Origin: Hallella mizrahii
GTDB lineage: Bacteria; Bacteroidota; Bacteroidia; Bacteroidales; Bacteroidaceae
NCBI RefSeq assembly: GCF_009695775.1
Contig: NZ_VUNG01000014.1
Location: 1 to 64,000, forward strand
Length of the DNA: 64,000 nucleotides
Direction of reading: 5' to 3'
Shown piece by piece: positions 35,368-45,300 of this stretch; the first letter of the stretch is position 1; each line of letters opens with the position of its first letter. The notes under the pieces are model-generated. The model saw nothing but the letters and a program-made list of their open reading frames with translations. It made no database searches and was not told where the DNA came from. The translations under genes and the position numbers were made by a program.

Positions 35368-36498
35368 CTATACGTGCATCAGGTCGCTCATGATCGTGTT
35401 GCTCAGCAGGATGCCTTGGCGGGTGAGGTGGAGATGATGACCGGTGATGGCCAGCATATTCTTGTCGAGGTAAGGCTGGGCTTGGGCGAGGAGATAGGAG
35501 CTATAGGGAGGCGAGAGCCTGTCGATGTCGAGGCCTTCCCGTGTGCGCAAGGCCGTGGTGATGAGGTCGTCGTAGTGGGTGCTCTCGTCGATGGGCTCCT
35601 CGGTGTAGGGCAATTGGCCAGACTCGATGCGCGTGATGTACTGTTTGAGATCGGCAACCGCCCAGTGACGAGAATGGCCGTCGTAGCTATGGGCCGCCGC
35701 GCCGAGTCCTATGTATGGGATGTCGTGCCAGTAACTGCTGTTGTGGCGGCTACGAAAAGACGAGGGACGATGGAGGACTTTGTCGTCGACTGACAGTTTG
35801 GCAAAGTTGCTAATCTCGTAGTGCTCGTAACCAGCCTTGGAGAGTCGGTCGATAAGCGTGTCGTACATGCTGATGCTCAGTTCTTCGTCGATCTCACTGA
35901 CCTTGCCTTGCTCCAACATACGGTAGAGCGGTGTGCCCTCCTCGTACATCAGTCCATAGGCAGAGATATGCTCAGGCTGTAGTCGCAGGGCATGTTCGAT
36001 GTCGTGTTGCCAGTCGTCCATGGTCTCATTCGGGAAGCCAAACATCAGGTCGAGGCTGATGTTGCGGATGCCGTCGGCGCGCAGGATGTCGAACGCGCGG
36101 TTTACCTCCTCTGCGGTATGGCGGCGGTGGAGCAGTCGCAGACGGTTTTCGTCGAAGGTCTGGGCACCCATGCTCACGCGGTTGACAGGCAGATCGCGGA
36201 ACATCGAGGGGGAGATGTCATCGGGATTGCACTCCATCGTCACCTCCGCGTCAGTGGCAACGGGGTACACCTTATATATATAGGTGAACAGCCGCAGCAG
36301 GTCGTCGTGGCTCAGCTGACTGGGTGTGCCGCCACCGAGATAGATCGTCTCAATGGGCGGATGGGTCTTTTGCAAGCTCATCTCCCGGCATAGCGCATCG
36401 ACATAGCGCGACCTCAGCTCCAGCAGTGTCGTGGAGTAGAAGCCGCAGTAGATGCAACGCGAGGCACAAAAAGGAATGTGAACGTATAGTCCCGCCAT
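35368..36498 (-). CDS. hemW: Radical SAM heme chaperone HemW
   Basis: A 376-residue radical SAM protein of the HemN-like family. The cluster motif CASRCIYCGF is at residues 11-20, then GGGTPSQL and the TMECNPDD segment. HemW lacks coproporphyrinogen oxidase activity in characterised cases and inserts heme into targets; the Cys pattern without the HemN N-terminal extension favours HemW. I placed the start at ATG 36498 (MAGLYVHIPF), the family norm, instead of a further upstream in-frame ATG. It is divergent from the EF-G2 gene. Confidence 0.88.
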   Translation of the reverse strand: MAGLYVHIPFCASRCIYCGFYSTTLLELRSRYVDALCREMSLQKTHPPIETIYLGGGTPSQLSHDDLLRLFTYIYKVYPVATDAEVTMECNPDDISPSMFRDLPVNRVSMGAQTFDENRLRLLHRRHTAEEVNRAFDILRADGIRNISLDLMFGFPNETMDDWQHDIEHALRLQPEHISAYGLMYEEGTPLYRMLEQGKVSEIDEELSISMYDTLIDRLSKAGYEHYEISNFAKLSVDDKVLHRPSSFRSRHNSSYWHDIPYIGLGAAAHSYDGHSRHWAVADLKQYITRIESGQLPYTEEPIDESTHYDDLITTALRTREGLDIDRLSPPYSSYLLAQAQPYLDKNMLAITGHHLHLTRQGILLSNTIMSDLMHV

Positions 36499-36572
36499 GA
36501 TACACTCTTGGTTATTTACGACTGCAAAATTACTAATAAGTTTTAAAAAACAGCCCTTAAATGGTATTTTGA

Positions 36573-36604
36573 TTTGCAACCTATTGTTTTTTTTCCTATC
36601 TTTA
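36573..36604 (+). promoter_or_regulatory. Promoter of the EF-G2 gene
   Basis: TTTG at 36573-36576, 20 bases, then TATCTTTA at 36597-36604, one base off the TAnnTTTG consensus. The leader would be about 65 bases. Confidence 0.6.
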
Positions 36605-36676
36605 ACCACGAATTAGCGGGCACAACCCGTTTACCTTGACCGAGACATTTATCTAACAACTTTAAACCCTTTTGAT

Positions 36677-38836
36677 ATGAGAGTATATCAGACAGACGAA
36701 ATCAAGAACATTGCCCTGCTGGGCAGTGCGGGAAGCGGCAAGACCACCCTTGCCGAGAGTATGCTTTATGAAGCCGGCGTCATCAAGCGGCGTGGTACAG
36801 TGGAAGGGAAGAACACTGTGAGCGATTACTTCCCTGTAGAGCTTGAGTATGGTTACTCCGTCTTCCCCACCGTGTTTCATGTGGAATGGAACAATAAGAA
36901 ACTCAATATCATCGACTGCCCGGGTAGTGACGACTTCATCGGCGGAGCCATCACTTCGCTCAATGTCACTGACCAGGCCGTGATCCTCATCAACGGACAG
37001 TTTGGTCCAGAGGTGGGCACACAAAACAACTTCCGTTATACCGAAAAGCTGAAGAAGCCCGTCATCTTCCTGATTAACCAGCTCGACTCAGACAAGTGCG
37101 ACTATGACAACATCATCGAGCAGATGAAGGACATCTACGGCGGCAAGTGCGTGGAGATCCAGTATCCATTGGAGACGGGTCCAAACTTCCACAGCCTGAT
37201 CGATGTACTCATCATGAAGAAACTCTCTTGGGGTCCCGATGGCGGTGAGCCCAAGCGTGAGGAGATTCCTGCTGAGGAAATGGATAAGGCCATGGAACTG
37301 CACAAAGCTCTCGTCGAGGCCGCGGCCGAGAACGACGACCAGCTCATGGAGAAGTTTTTCGATACGGAGTCGCTTACCGAGGACGAGATGCGTGAGGGTA
37401 TTCGTAAGGGACTCGTCACGCGCAGCATCTTCCCCGTGTTCTGTGTCGATGCACATAAAGATATGGGCGTACAACGACTGATGGAGTTCTTGGGCAATGT
37501 GGTGCCGTTTGTCAGCGAGATGCCTAAGGTGCGCAACACGCGCGGCGAAGAGGTGACGCCCGACAGCAATGGTCCGGAGAGCCTCTACTTCTTCAAGAGC
37601 GGCATAGAGCCGCATATCGGCGAGGTGTCTTACTTCAAGGTGATGAGTGGAAGTGTCAAGCCGGGCGATGATCTCTTCAATGCCGACCGTGGATCCAAGG
37701 AGCGTATGGGACAGATCTATGTCTGTGCCGGTGCCAACCGCATCCCCGTGGATCAGCTCAACGCCGGTGACATCGGCTGTACCGTGAAGCTGAAAGATGT
37801 GAAGACGGGCAACACGCTTGATGGTAAGGGAACAGAGGAACGTTTTGACTTTATCAAGTATCCTAACCCGAAGTACAGCCGTGCTGTCAAAGCCAACAAC
37901 CCGCAAGATACCGAGAAGATGATGGCTGCATTGCTGAAGATGCGCCAGGAAGACCCGACATGGGTGGTGGAGCAGAGCAAAGAACTCCGGCAGACCATCG
38001 TGCATGGACAGGGTGAGTTCCACCTGCGCACGCTGAAATGGCGCTTGGAGAACAATGAGAAGATACCCGTGACCTTCGAAGAGCCGAAGATTCCGTATCG
38101 TGAGACGATCACCAAGAAGGCTAAGGCTGAATACCGCCATAAGAAACAGAGCGGTGGCGCCGGACAGTTCGGTGAGGTGCATCTCATCGTGGAGCCTTAT
38201 GCTGAGGGTATGCCTGATCCTGTGAGCTATAACTTTGGCGGCCAGGAGTTCAAGATGAATATTAAGCAGAAGGAAGAGCGCGACCTGCCATGGGGCGGAA
38301 AGCTGGTATTTATCAACTCCGTTGTCGGTGGTGCCATCGACTTGCGTTTCATGCCTGCTATCCTCAAAGGTGTGATGGATTGCATGGAACACGGACCATT
38401 GACCGGCAGCTATGCGCGCGACGTGCGTGTGGTGGTCTACGATGGTAAGATGCATCCGGTCGACTCCAATGAGCTCAGCTTCACATTGGCTGCGCGTCAT
38501 GCGTTCTCTATGGCTTTCAAGGAGGCCGGTCCAAAGATTTTGGAGCCGATCTATGATCTCGAGGTTTATGTGCCGAGCGACTACATGGGTGATGTGATGA
38601 GTGACCTGCAAGGGCGCCGTGCCATCATCATGGGCATGGACGCAGAGGCAGGCTATCAGAAGCTCAGCGCTAAGATTCCTTTGAAGGAATTGTCCAACTA
38701 TAGCGTAGCACTCAGTTCTCTGACTGGTGGCCGCGCCAGCTTCACTACGAAGTTCGCCAGCTACGAGCTCGTGCCTAATGACATCCAGCAGAAACTTATC
38801 GCCGCTCATGAAGCAGAAGCTGCTGCTGAGGAATAG
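36677..38836 (+). CDS. fusA2: Elongation factor G paralogue (EF-G2) with altered GTPase centre
   Basis: A 719-residue EF-G-like translation factor. The P-loop GSAGSGKT is at residues 16-23. Switch II reads DCPGSDD (80-86) where EF-G has DTPGHVD, so the catalytic His is replaced by Ser84. The base-recognition motif is NQLD (134-137) instead of NKMD. Domains II-V follow as in EF-G, ending in ALSSLTGGRASFTTKFASYE. Published work on Bacteroides describes an EF-G2 paralogue that drives translocation without GTPase activity and is used under carbon limitation; this protein fits it. It has its own promoter and a strong terminator. Confidence 0.9.
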   Translation: MRVYQTDEIKNIALLGSAGSGKTTLAESMLYEAGVIKRRGTVEGKNTVSDYFPVELEYGYSVFPTVFHVEWNNKKLNIIDCPGSDDFIGGAITSLNVTDQAVILINGQFGPEVGTQNNFRYTEKLKKPVIFLINQLDSDKCDYDNIIEQMKDIYGGKCVEIQYPLETGPNFHSLIDVLIMKKLSWGPDGGEPKREEIPAEEMDKAMELHKALVEAAAENDDQLMEKFFDTESLTEDEMREGIRKGLVTRSIFPVFCVDAHKDMGVQRLMEFLGNVVPFVSEMPKVRNTRGEEVTPDSNGPESLYFFKSGIEPHIGEVSYFKVMSGSVKPGDDLFNADRGSKERMGQIYVCAGANRIPVDQLNAGDIGCTVKLKDVKTGNTLDGKGTEERFDFIKYPNPKYSRAVKANNPQDTEKMMAALLKMRQEDPTWVVEQSKELRQTIVHGQGEFHLRTLKWRLENNEKIPVTFEEPKIPYRETITKKAKAEYRHKKQSGGAGQFGEVHLIVEPYAEGMPDPVSYNFGGQEFKMNIKQKEERDLPWGGKLVFINSVVGGAIDLRFMPAILKGVMDCMEHGPLTGSYARDVRVVVYDGKMHPVDSNELSFTLAARHAFSMAFKEAGPKILEPIYDLEVYVPSDYMGDVMSDLQGRRAIIMGMDAEAGYQKLSAKIPLKELSNYSVALSSLTGGRASFTTKFASYELVPNDIQQKLIAAHEAEAAAEE

Positions 38837-38874
38837 TCTACTTTTTCCATTTGAAGTTAATATACAAGAGAGAG

Positions 38875-38907
38875 GGTCCCAAGCCGTTGATGGCCTGGGG
38901 CCTTTTT
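38875..38907 (+). terminator. Terminator of the EF-G2 gene
   Basis: Arms GGTCCCAAGCC (38875-38885) and GGCCTGGGGCC (38892-38902) followed by TTTTT: a strong intrinsic terminator. Confidence 0.9.
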
Positions 38908-38953
38908 AATGTGCGAAGAGTTTAGTCAGACATTCTTCCGATGGTCTTTATCT

Positions 38954-40771
38954 CTACCCGATGCTGGCCTTGTAGGACGAGCGGACGAGGGGACCACAGA
39001 CGGCAGAACGGAAGCCCATCTGCAAGGCCTGCTCGTGATACCACTGGAATTTCGCGGGTGTGATATAGTCTTCGACGGCCAGGTGCTGGGCTGTGGGCTG
39101 GAGATATTGCCCGATTGTCACGCGCTCAACACCGCAGTCACGTAAGTCTCGCAAGGTTTGGAGCACTTCTTCCTCCGTTTCTCCAAGTCCGAGCATAAGT
39201 CCGCTCTTTGTGACGAATCCGTTGTCGTGGATATGCTTAAGCACATGGAGGCTGCCATCGTAGGTGGCTACGCTGCGTACAGAGGGCGTCAGCCGTCTCA
39301 CCGTCTCAATGTTATGTGCCACCACGTCGGGATGGCTTTGCAGTACGATGTCCAACAGATCGTCACGACCTTGGAAGTCAGGTAGGAGCACTTCAATCTT
39401 TACTTGGCTCTTCCGCCGTACGGCTTCCACTGTCCGGCGCCAGTGTTCTGCACCCATGTCGGGCAAGTCGTCGCGGTCTACCGAGGTGAGCACAACATAT
39501 CTCAGGTTCATCTCTCTTACAGACTCAGCCACGCGCAGCGGTTCGTCGGGGTCGAGTGGGAGAGGACGCCCGCTCAGCGTGTTGCAGAAACGGCAGTGAC
39601 GTGTACAGATGTCACCGCCAATCATCAGTGTGGCAGTGCCCAGTCGCCAACATTCGGCACGGTTGGGACAAAGTCCGCTCTCGCAGATCGTGTGCAGACG
39701 GTTGCTATGGATAATCTCAGAGGTGTTCTCGCTCTGCTTGTCAGAACTGAGGTCTATCTTCAACCACTCAGGTTTCATTACGTGAGGCTTGCGACCGAAT
39801 AGCACACGCAGGAGGCCTTCGATGGTCAGTCCGCGGATGATATTGCCTAAATCAAGTCCCTGCAATGCCTTCTCCACAGCTTCACGTGTGAAAGCGACGT
39901 CGCGCAGACGTGGCAAGAGCTCCTCGTCGAGGTCGCCGGTGAGAAAGTAGTCACCGAAGAGGTCAATGTCGTGGATGCGGTTATCCTTAATTTCAAGACA
40001 GGCTTCGATAGTTCCTACGCTCGGGAGGCGGTGCTTCTTTGTGAGTTTGAAGAGCGGCTGTTTGCCATAGATGAAGTCGTCGGCGGCAAAGGTCTTTTGC
40101 AGTTCTCTGATTTCCGGCATCATCTCCTCAGTGATCGTGATGGCCTTGTCGCCGCACATCGCCTGACGGAAGGATGCTTTCAGCTCCGGCAGCGACATCG
40201 TCGTGTATTGGCTGATGTTGCCCACATGCTGTCGTACACTTTGCACGCCCTTGCTTTGCAGCTTTGCTTTGTCGGGTGTGATGACACGTTCCAACATGCT
40301 GAGGTCTGAGTTGACGAGCAGGGTGTTGTGCATGATACTGCGGTCGCCGGTACGATAGAAGGCAGCGCCAGAGACCTTCTTACCGTCAAGCAGGATGTCG
40401 TTGCGCCCCGAGATTGTTACGGGAACACCGATGCGATGCAGTGCGTCGGCGGCGAGGTGCATGCAGTTGGCAAACATCTTTTGTACGTTCGGCTCACGGC
40501 TGATGAAGGAGAACATGATGTTACCTTCATCGGAGTAGACACAGCCGCCACCGCTCTTGCGGCGTGAGATGAACACGTCGTGCTCGCGGCAGTAGTCTAC
40601 GTTGACTTCGTTTTGCAGCAGTTGGTTGCGGCCAAGGATCACGGTGGGCTTGGTCTGCCAAATAAAGAAGTAGTCGTCGTCACGGAAGTGACGGGCCACA
40701 TACGCCTCGACGGCAAAGTCGTAGGTGATGGGGGGCAGCTCCTGCTGCTCGGGTAGAACTACGTAAGTCAT
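38954..40771 (-). CDS. Lipoate-protein ligase A fused to lipoyl synthase
   Basis: A 605-residue fusion. Residues 1 to about 310 are an LplA-type lipoate ligase with the RRKSGGGCVYSDEGNI motif near residue 70. From about residue 320 it is lipoyl synthase (LipA): the auxiliary-cluster motif CESGLCPNRAECW near 360 and the radical SAM motif CTRHCRFCNT near 390. One chain could thus attach scavenged lipoate or octanoate to target domains and insert the two sulfur atoms. In most bacteria these are separate proteins. It lies 26 bases downstream of rmuC on the same strand. Confidence 0.92.
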   Translation of the reverse strand: MTYVVLPEQQELPPITYDFAVEAYVARHFRDDDYFFIWQTKPTVILGRNQLLQNEVNVDYCREHDVFISRRKSGGGCVYSDEGNIMFSFISREPNVQKMFANCMHLAADALHRIGVPVTISGRNDILLDGKKVSGAAFYRTGDRSIMHNTLLVNSDLSMLERVITPDKAKLQSKGVQSVRQHVGNISQYTTMSLPELKASFRQAMCGDKAITITEEMMPEIRELQKTFAADDFIYGKQPLFKLTKKHRLPSVGTIEACLEIKDNRIHDIDLFGDYFLTGDLDEELLPRLRDVAFTREAVEKALQGLDLGNIIRGLTIEGLLRVLFGRKPHVMKPEWLKIDLSSDKQSENTSEIIHSNRLHTICESGLCPNRAECWRLGTATLMIGGDICTRHCRFCNTLSGRPLPLDPDEPLRVAESVREMNLRYVVLTSVDRDDLPDMGAEHWRRTVEAVRRKSQVKIEVLLPDFQGRDDLLDIVLQSHPDVVAHNIETVRRLTPSVRSVATYDGSLHVLKHIHDNGFVTKSGLMLGLGETEEEVLQTLRDLRDCGVERVTIGQYLQPTAQHLAVEDYITPAKFQWYHEQALQMGFRSAVCGPLVRSSYKASIG

Positions 40772-40797
40772 GTGTTTTTCAGTTTAGTATCAGAGGG

Positions 40798-42255
40798 TCA
40801 GTCTTCTTTGTCTTCAAGGCTTTCTGTGCTATTCTTTGGCAAGCGTACCTTGCGCTTGGGATTTTCCTGTGCGCCATATTTCAGGAGTTTGTTGGCTGCT
40901 GTGGCAATGCCCATACCGGTGGGTGCTGTCGTTGTCTTCACGTCGTCGAAGGCTTTGCGCGTGCGGTCGAGCAACTGGTCGGCTGTTTGGAAGCGCTCAT
41001 AGAAGAGTTGTACGCGGTTGATGATTTCGTCGGCGGCTTTGAGCATGGCATCCTGGTTCTCGGCCTGGCGCACTTGCCGCCACGTCATCTCCAGCACACG
41101 CAGCATCATATAGAGGTTTTGCGAGCCAGAGATGATCACACCTTGGTCATAGGCGTCTTTCCACAGTGCCGGGTCGTGGGTGAGTGCTAGTTGCAGGGCA
41201 CTCTCGCTGTAGACGTACATCACCACGAAGTCGAGCTGTACCTTGCCGTTGGCAGCATATTTAGCGTATTTCTTCCGTGTGAGCTCTTTGACATGACTGC
41301 GCACCGAGGTGAGATGACGCTGCAAAGCCTCGTCCCGTTCTGCGTCTGTCGTGGCATTGTGATAGTCCTCAAAAGCCTTGAGCGACATTTTTGCGTCGAT
41401 GATCACATCGCGTTTGTCGGGGAAGTGGAGGATAACGTCGGGAATCATCTTGTGTCCGTCCTCTTCATGAACTGTACGTCCCTGCTCGTCTTTGAGTGTT
41501 ACTTGCTCTTCGAACTGTACGCCCTCTTCGAGTCCCATCTGTTCCAGTAGCGTACGCAACCGCAGCTCACCGAAGTTGCCTTGTGTCTTGTTTTCGCCGG
41601 TGAGTGCTTCTGCCAGTTTGTCTGCGCGTTGTCCCACCTCATGAGCCTGTTTTAAGTTCTCTTGAATGCTGGCATCGAGTCGCGACATCAGCACGGTCTG
41701 GTCATGGTCGCTCTTCTCCACAGCCTCTTTCATCAGCTTCAGATTCTCATGGAGCGGGTTGAGCAGTGCCGACATCTGTTGCTGGTTGACACTGTTGAGG
41801 TCAGCGGCCCGACGTTTGAGGATCTCTTCCGATGCCGTGTTGATCTGCTCTTTAAGGAGAGAGGACTGCTGTTGCAGCTGGTCGGCCTGTTGCTGCCGCA
41901 TGGTTTGCAGTTGTTCCGCCTGCTGTTGCTTCAAGGATTGCAGCTGTTCGCTCTGCTGCTGTCGTAATGACTGCAACTGCTCAGCCTGTTGCTGTCTAAG
42001 TGTTTGCAGCTGTTCCGTCTGCTGCTCCCGCAATGTTTGTTGCTGCTCAGCTTGTTGCTGTCTCTGATCCTGCAACTGCCGCTGGTAGTTGGCTTGCAAT
42101 TCTTCCTTCTGCTTGTTTATGTCTTCTTCCAGTTTCGCGATTTGTTGTGTTAGCATCGCTGCGCGTGTCTCCGCTGCCGCATTCTTGCTGTGCGCGAAGA
42201 GATATCCGATGACAATACCAGCCAACAAACCAATGATGATGCCAAGAATATTCAT
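40798..42255 (-). CDS. rmuC: DNA recombination protein RmuC
   Basis: A 485-residue RmuC-family protein, proposed to limit DNA rearrangements through a nuclease-like domain. It has an N-terminal membrane anchor (ILGIIIGLLAGIVIGYLF) and a glutamine-rich coiled coil (about residues 30-150) with six tandem 11-residue units such as QQQAEQLQSLR. The conserved RmuC core follows, containing GNFGELRLRTLLEQMGL, PDVILHFPDKRDVIIDAKMS and LDFVVMYV. The coiled-coil repeats appear in DNA as a 33-bp tandem repeat and may vary in copy number. Confidence 0.9.
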   Translation of the reverse strand: MNILGIIIGLLAGIVIGYLFAHSKNAAAETRAAMLTQQIAKLEEDINKQKEELQANYQRQLQDQRQQQAEQQQTLREQQTEQLQTLRQQQAEQLQSLRQQQSEQLQSLKQQQAEQLQTMRQQQADQLQQQSSLLKEQINTASEEILKRRAADLNSVNQQQMSALLNPLHENLKLMKEAVEKSDHDQTVLMSRLDASIQENLKQAHEVGQRADKLAEALTGENKTQGNFGELRLRTLLEQMGLEEGVQFEEQVTLKDEQGRTVHEEDGHKMIPDVILHFPDKRDVIIDAKMSLKAFEDYHNATTDAERDEALQRHLTSVRSHVKELTRKKYAKYAANGKVQLDFVVMYVYSESALQLALTHDPALWKDAYDQGVIISGSQNLYMMLRVLEMTWRQVRQAENQDAMLKAADEIINRVQLFYERFQTADQLLDRTRKAFDDVKTTTAPTGMGIATAANKLLKYGAQENPKRKVRLPKNSTESLEDKED

Positions 42256-42317
42256 TTCTCTCGTGTTATGATTATCGTTGCAAAGATAGTAAAAACATTC
42301 GAAAGGGACAAATAAAA

Positions 42318-42344
42318 AAGGAGTATGGGAACCCCATACTCCTT
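42318..42344 (-). terminator. Terminator of the TonB-dependent receptor
   Basis: Perfect 12-bp arms AAGGAGTATGGG (42318-42329) and CCCATACTCCTT (42333-42344), loop AAC, then TTTTTATT on the minus strand. Confidence 0.9.
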
Positions 42345-42378
42345 AATATATATATGTGTTAAACTTATGTCTACATCA

Positions 42379-45300
42379 TTAGAACTCGAGGCGGAAGCCA
42401 ATCTGTGCGTGCCAACGGCTGCCAGTATCGCTTGCCACGGGCTTGCTGTTGGTGTTGAACTGGTAGACACCGGCACCGTCCTTAATAGTTGTCAGCGTCA
42501 ACGGGCTGAGGTTATAAGCATTGCCGTAGTGAGCGCCCCAGTGTTTGTTGAGCATGTTGGCGAAGTTCATCACGTCGAAAGTAATCTGGAACTTGCCGAT
42601 ACCCTTGATGTTGTAGATGTTCTGAGCAACGTGGAGGTCAACCTCGTTTTCCCAAGGAGAGAGGTTGGAGTTACGCTTAGCATACTCACCACGATGGTTC
42701 TTGGCATAGTCGTCTTCCTCAATCCACTTTTCGAAAGCCTCACGGCTCTGCTCGGCAGTCATGTTCTTTGTGCTGGTGAAGTTCATCTTGGCCAGCTCAT
42801 CCTTTGTCGGGATGTAGAGCAGGTTGTTGCCTTTGAAGCCATCATTGTTGAAGTCGGCCTTCTCGTTCATCGTCAAAGAGTAGCGTCCACCGCTGAAACC
42901 ATTGTAGTTGATGGCCACCTCGGTGTTCATCCAACCGTTCCAGTATTTAGGAGAGTTGTAAGAAACCTGAATGCGTACCTGGTGAGGAATGTCGAACTTC
43001 GACCAGCTCATCTCGTTCTTGTCGTTGGTGTTGCGGCTGTAGTTGTACTTCCAGTTAGAGTAAGCTACAGAAGACGTACCGTCGTTGACACTGTAAGAGT
43101 GACCGAAGATATAGCTTGCCATTACATCCAGACCGAAGTCGAAGGACTTCTCTGCCTTGACAGACACATTATAAGAATAACCCTTATTGGTATTTCTCAG
43201 GTTGATGATGCTGTAGTAAGGAAGCTTATTTTCAATCTTGCTATAAGAAGTGACGGCAGAAGCCTCTACACCAGGAACAGCATAGACCTTTTCGCCATTA
43301 TCCTTATAAGCGAGGTTCTCGAAGAACACATTGTTGAGGTTCTTAGAGTACAAGCCCTCGAGGGTCATCTTCACGTCACCTGGGAGCATCTGCTCCAAGG
43401 CGAGGTTGGCACGGAGCACTTGCGGGAAGCGGAAGTTCTTGGCCACGGTAACGATGTCAGGAGACAGACCTGCCTTAGAGGTCTTAGCTGCTGCCATGGG
43501 ATCCTTGGCATACTTGCCGAGAGAAGGAGCAGTGTTGTTATTAGTGTTGATGGTTGTGCCCTTGGCCTCAATGCCGTTGTTGACGAAAGCGTTGGAGAGC
43601 CATACATAAGGAGCGCGGCCAGAGAAGATACCCACACCGCCACGGAGCAGTGTGCGATGGCTGGCATCGGTATACCAGTTGAAGCCTACACGAGGAGAAA
43701 CGAGGAGCTTGGCACTTGGCATCTTGCCCACCTCTACACCGAGGTTATGCTCAGAAGCGAAGGTGTTGAAGGCATCGTTGGAAGTGGGAGAGTTCAATGT
43801 GGCATTGAGATCGAAGCGCACGCCATAGGTAACATTGAACAGCGGAGTGATATCCCACTTGTCCTGTGCATACAGACCAAAGAGTCCGAACTTCATGGTA
43901 GGAGCCCACTTGGTGTCACCGCCGGTCAGTTCAGGATCAGTGTACTTATATGTGAACTTGTAAGGAGTATCAGCGAGGAAGGTCTCGAGATCATTGTAGT
44001 ACCACGAACCGTTTGCACCCTGGATGAAGAGGTTCTTCATCTTATAGAACTCATTATGTGTACCGAAGGTGATAGTGTGGTTGCCTTTGTACCAAGAGAG
44101 GTTGTCCTCTGCTGTCCAAATATCCTGATTGAGGTAGTTGGCAGCACTGCTGAATTCAGTACCGATGTTGACAGTGTTCATGGAAGTACCGTCACCACCG
44201 GCAACGCTACCGATCTGCACACATGGACCCATGTAGGGCACATCGCGGTTGTCACGGATGAAGCTTGCAGAGACACGGGCTTCGTTATAGAGTACGGGAC
44301 TGATATGAGAGTTCAACTCAGCTACGAACGAGTTGGTCTTGTTGTTCATGCGATAGCTGGAGTTGCTGAAAGTATAAGTTTTGCTGTTCAGTCCGTCCTT
44401 GTCATCGTAAGAGTCGTTGTGCTGATAGCGGAAAGCCAAGTGGTTGTTCACGTCGATGTTCCAGTCCAAACGGGCCAAGAGACCGAACGACTTAGTGCCG
44501 AGCTCACCTTTGCCATAAGATTCCTGAATACCGGTCAAGTCGTAGTATTTATCAGCGATTTGTTTCAGCGTAGCCTCAGTGACATATTTGTTGATATATC
44601 CTGGATAGATAGTAGCAGGAGCCTCTGTCTTCTTATATTCTGCACTGGCGAAGAAGAAGAGCTTATCCTTCACGATCGGGCCACCGAAGGTAGCACCGTA
44701 GGTCTTGGTAGAACGCTGTGAGAGTTTGTCCTCAGCATAGTCTTGCAGGCGGTTGTACTTGCTGTACATGTCCTGATTGGTGTAGTACATGTAAGCACTG
44801 CCGTGGAATTGGTTGGTACCGCTCTTGGTGATGGCATTAATGGCACCGCCTGTGAAACCGCTCTGACGGACATCAAACGGAGCGACGCTTACCTGCAGCT
44901 CCTGAATAGCGTCCATGGAGATAGGGTTGGCACCTGTCTGACCACCGTTGGTACCGCTGCCGGCAAGTCCGAAGACATCGTTGCTCACCGTACCGTCAAT
45001 CTGGAAAGAGTTGTAACGGTTGTTGATACCAGAGATGGAAACACCGCCAAGACGTGAATTGGACACCAATGGAGACAACTTAGCCACATCGTAGATATCG
45101 CGGCTGATGGTTGGAGTGTTCTCAATGCGCTGCTGGTTGAAGTTGGCAGCAGCGCCACCACTGTTACGTCCGCTCTTGCCGAGTACGGTGACCTCACCGA
45201 TTTGCTGCGCATCCTCCTTTAGGTCGATGTTCAGCGTACGAGGCTGTCCCAAGGACAGCTGGATGTTGTCGATGACCTCATCCTTGTAGCCGATGTAGTT

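Noticed and set aside
37088..38809. 573-residue minus-strand ORF
   Set aside because: Antisense to the EF-G2 gene, which has unmistakable motifs and its own promoter and terminator.
42325..44721. 798-residue plus-strand ORF
   Set aside because: It lies entirely antisense to the clear TonB-dependent receptor and has no recognisable domain; it is a shadow of GC-rich codon bias.
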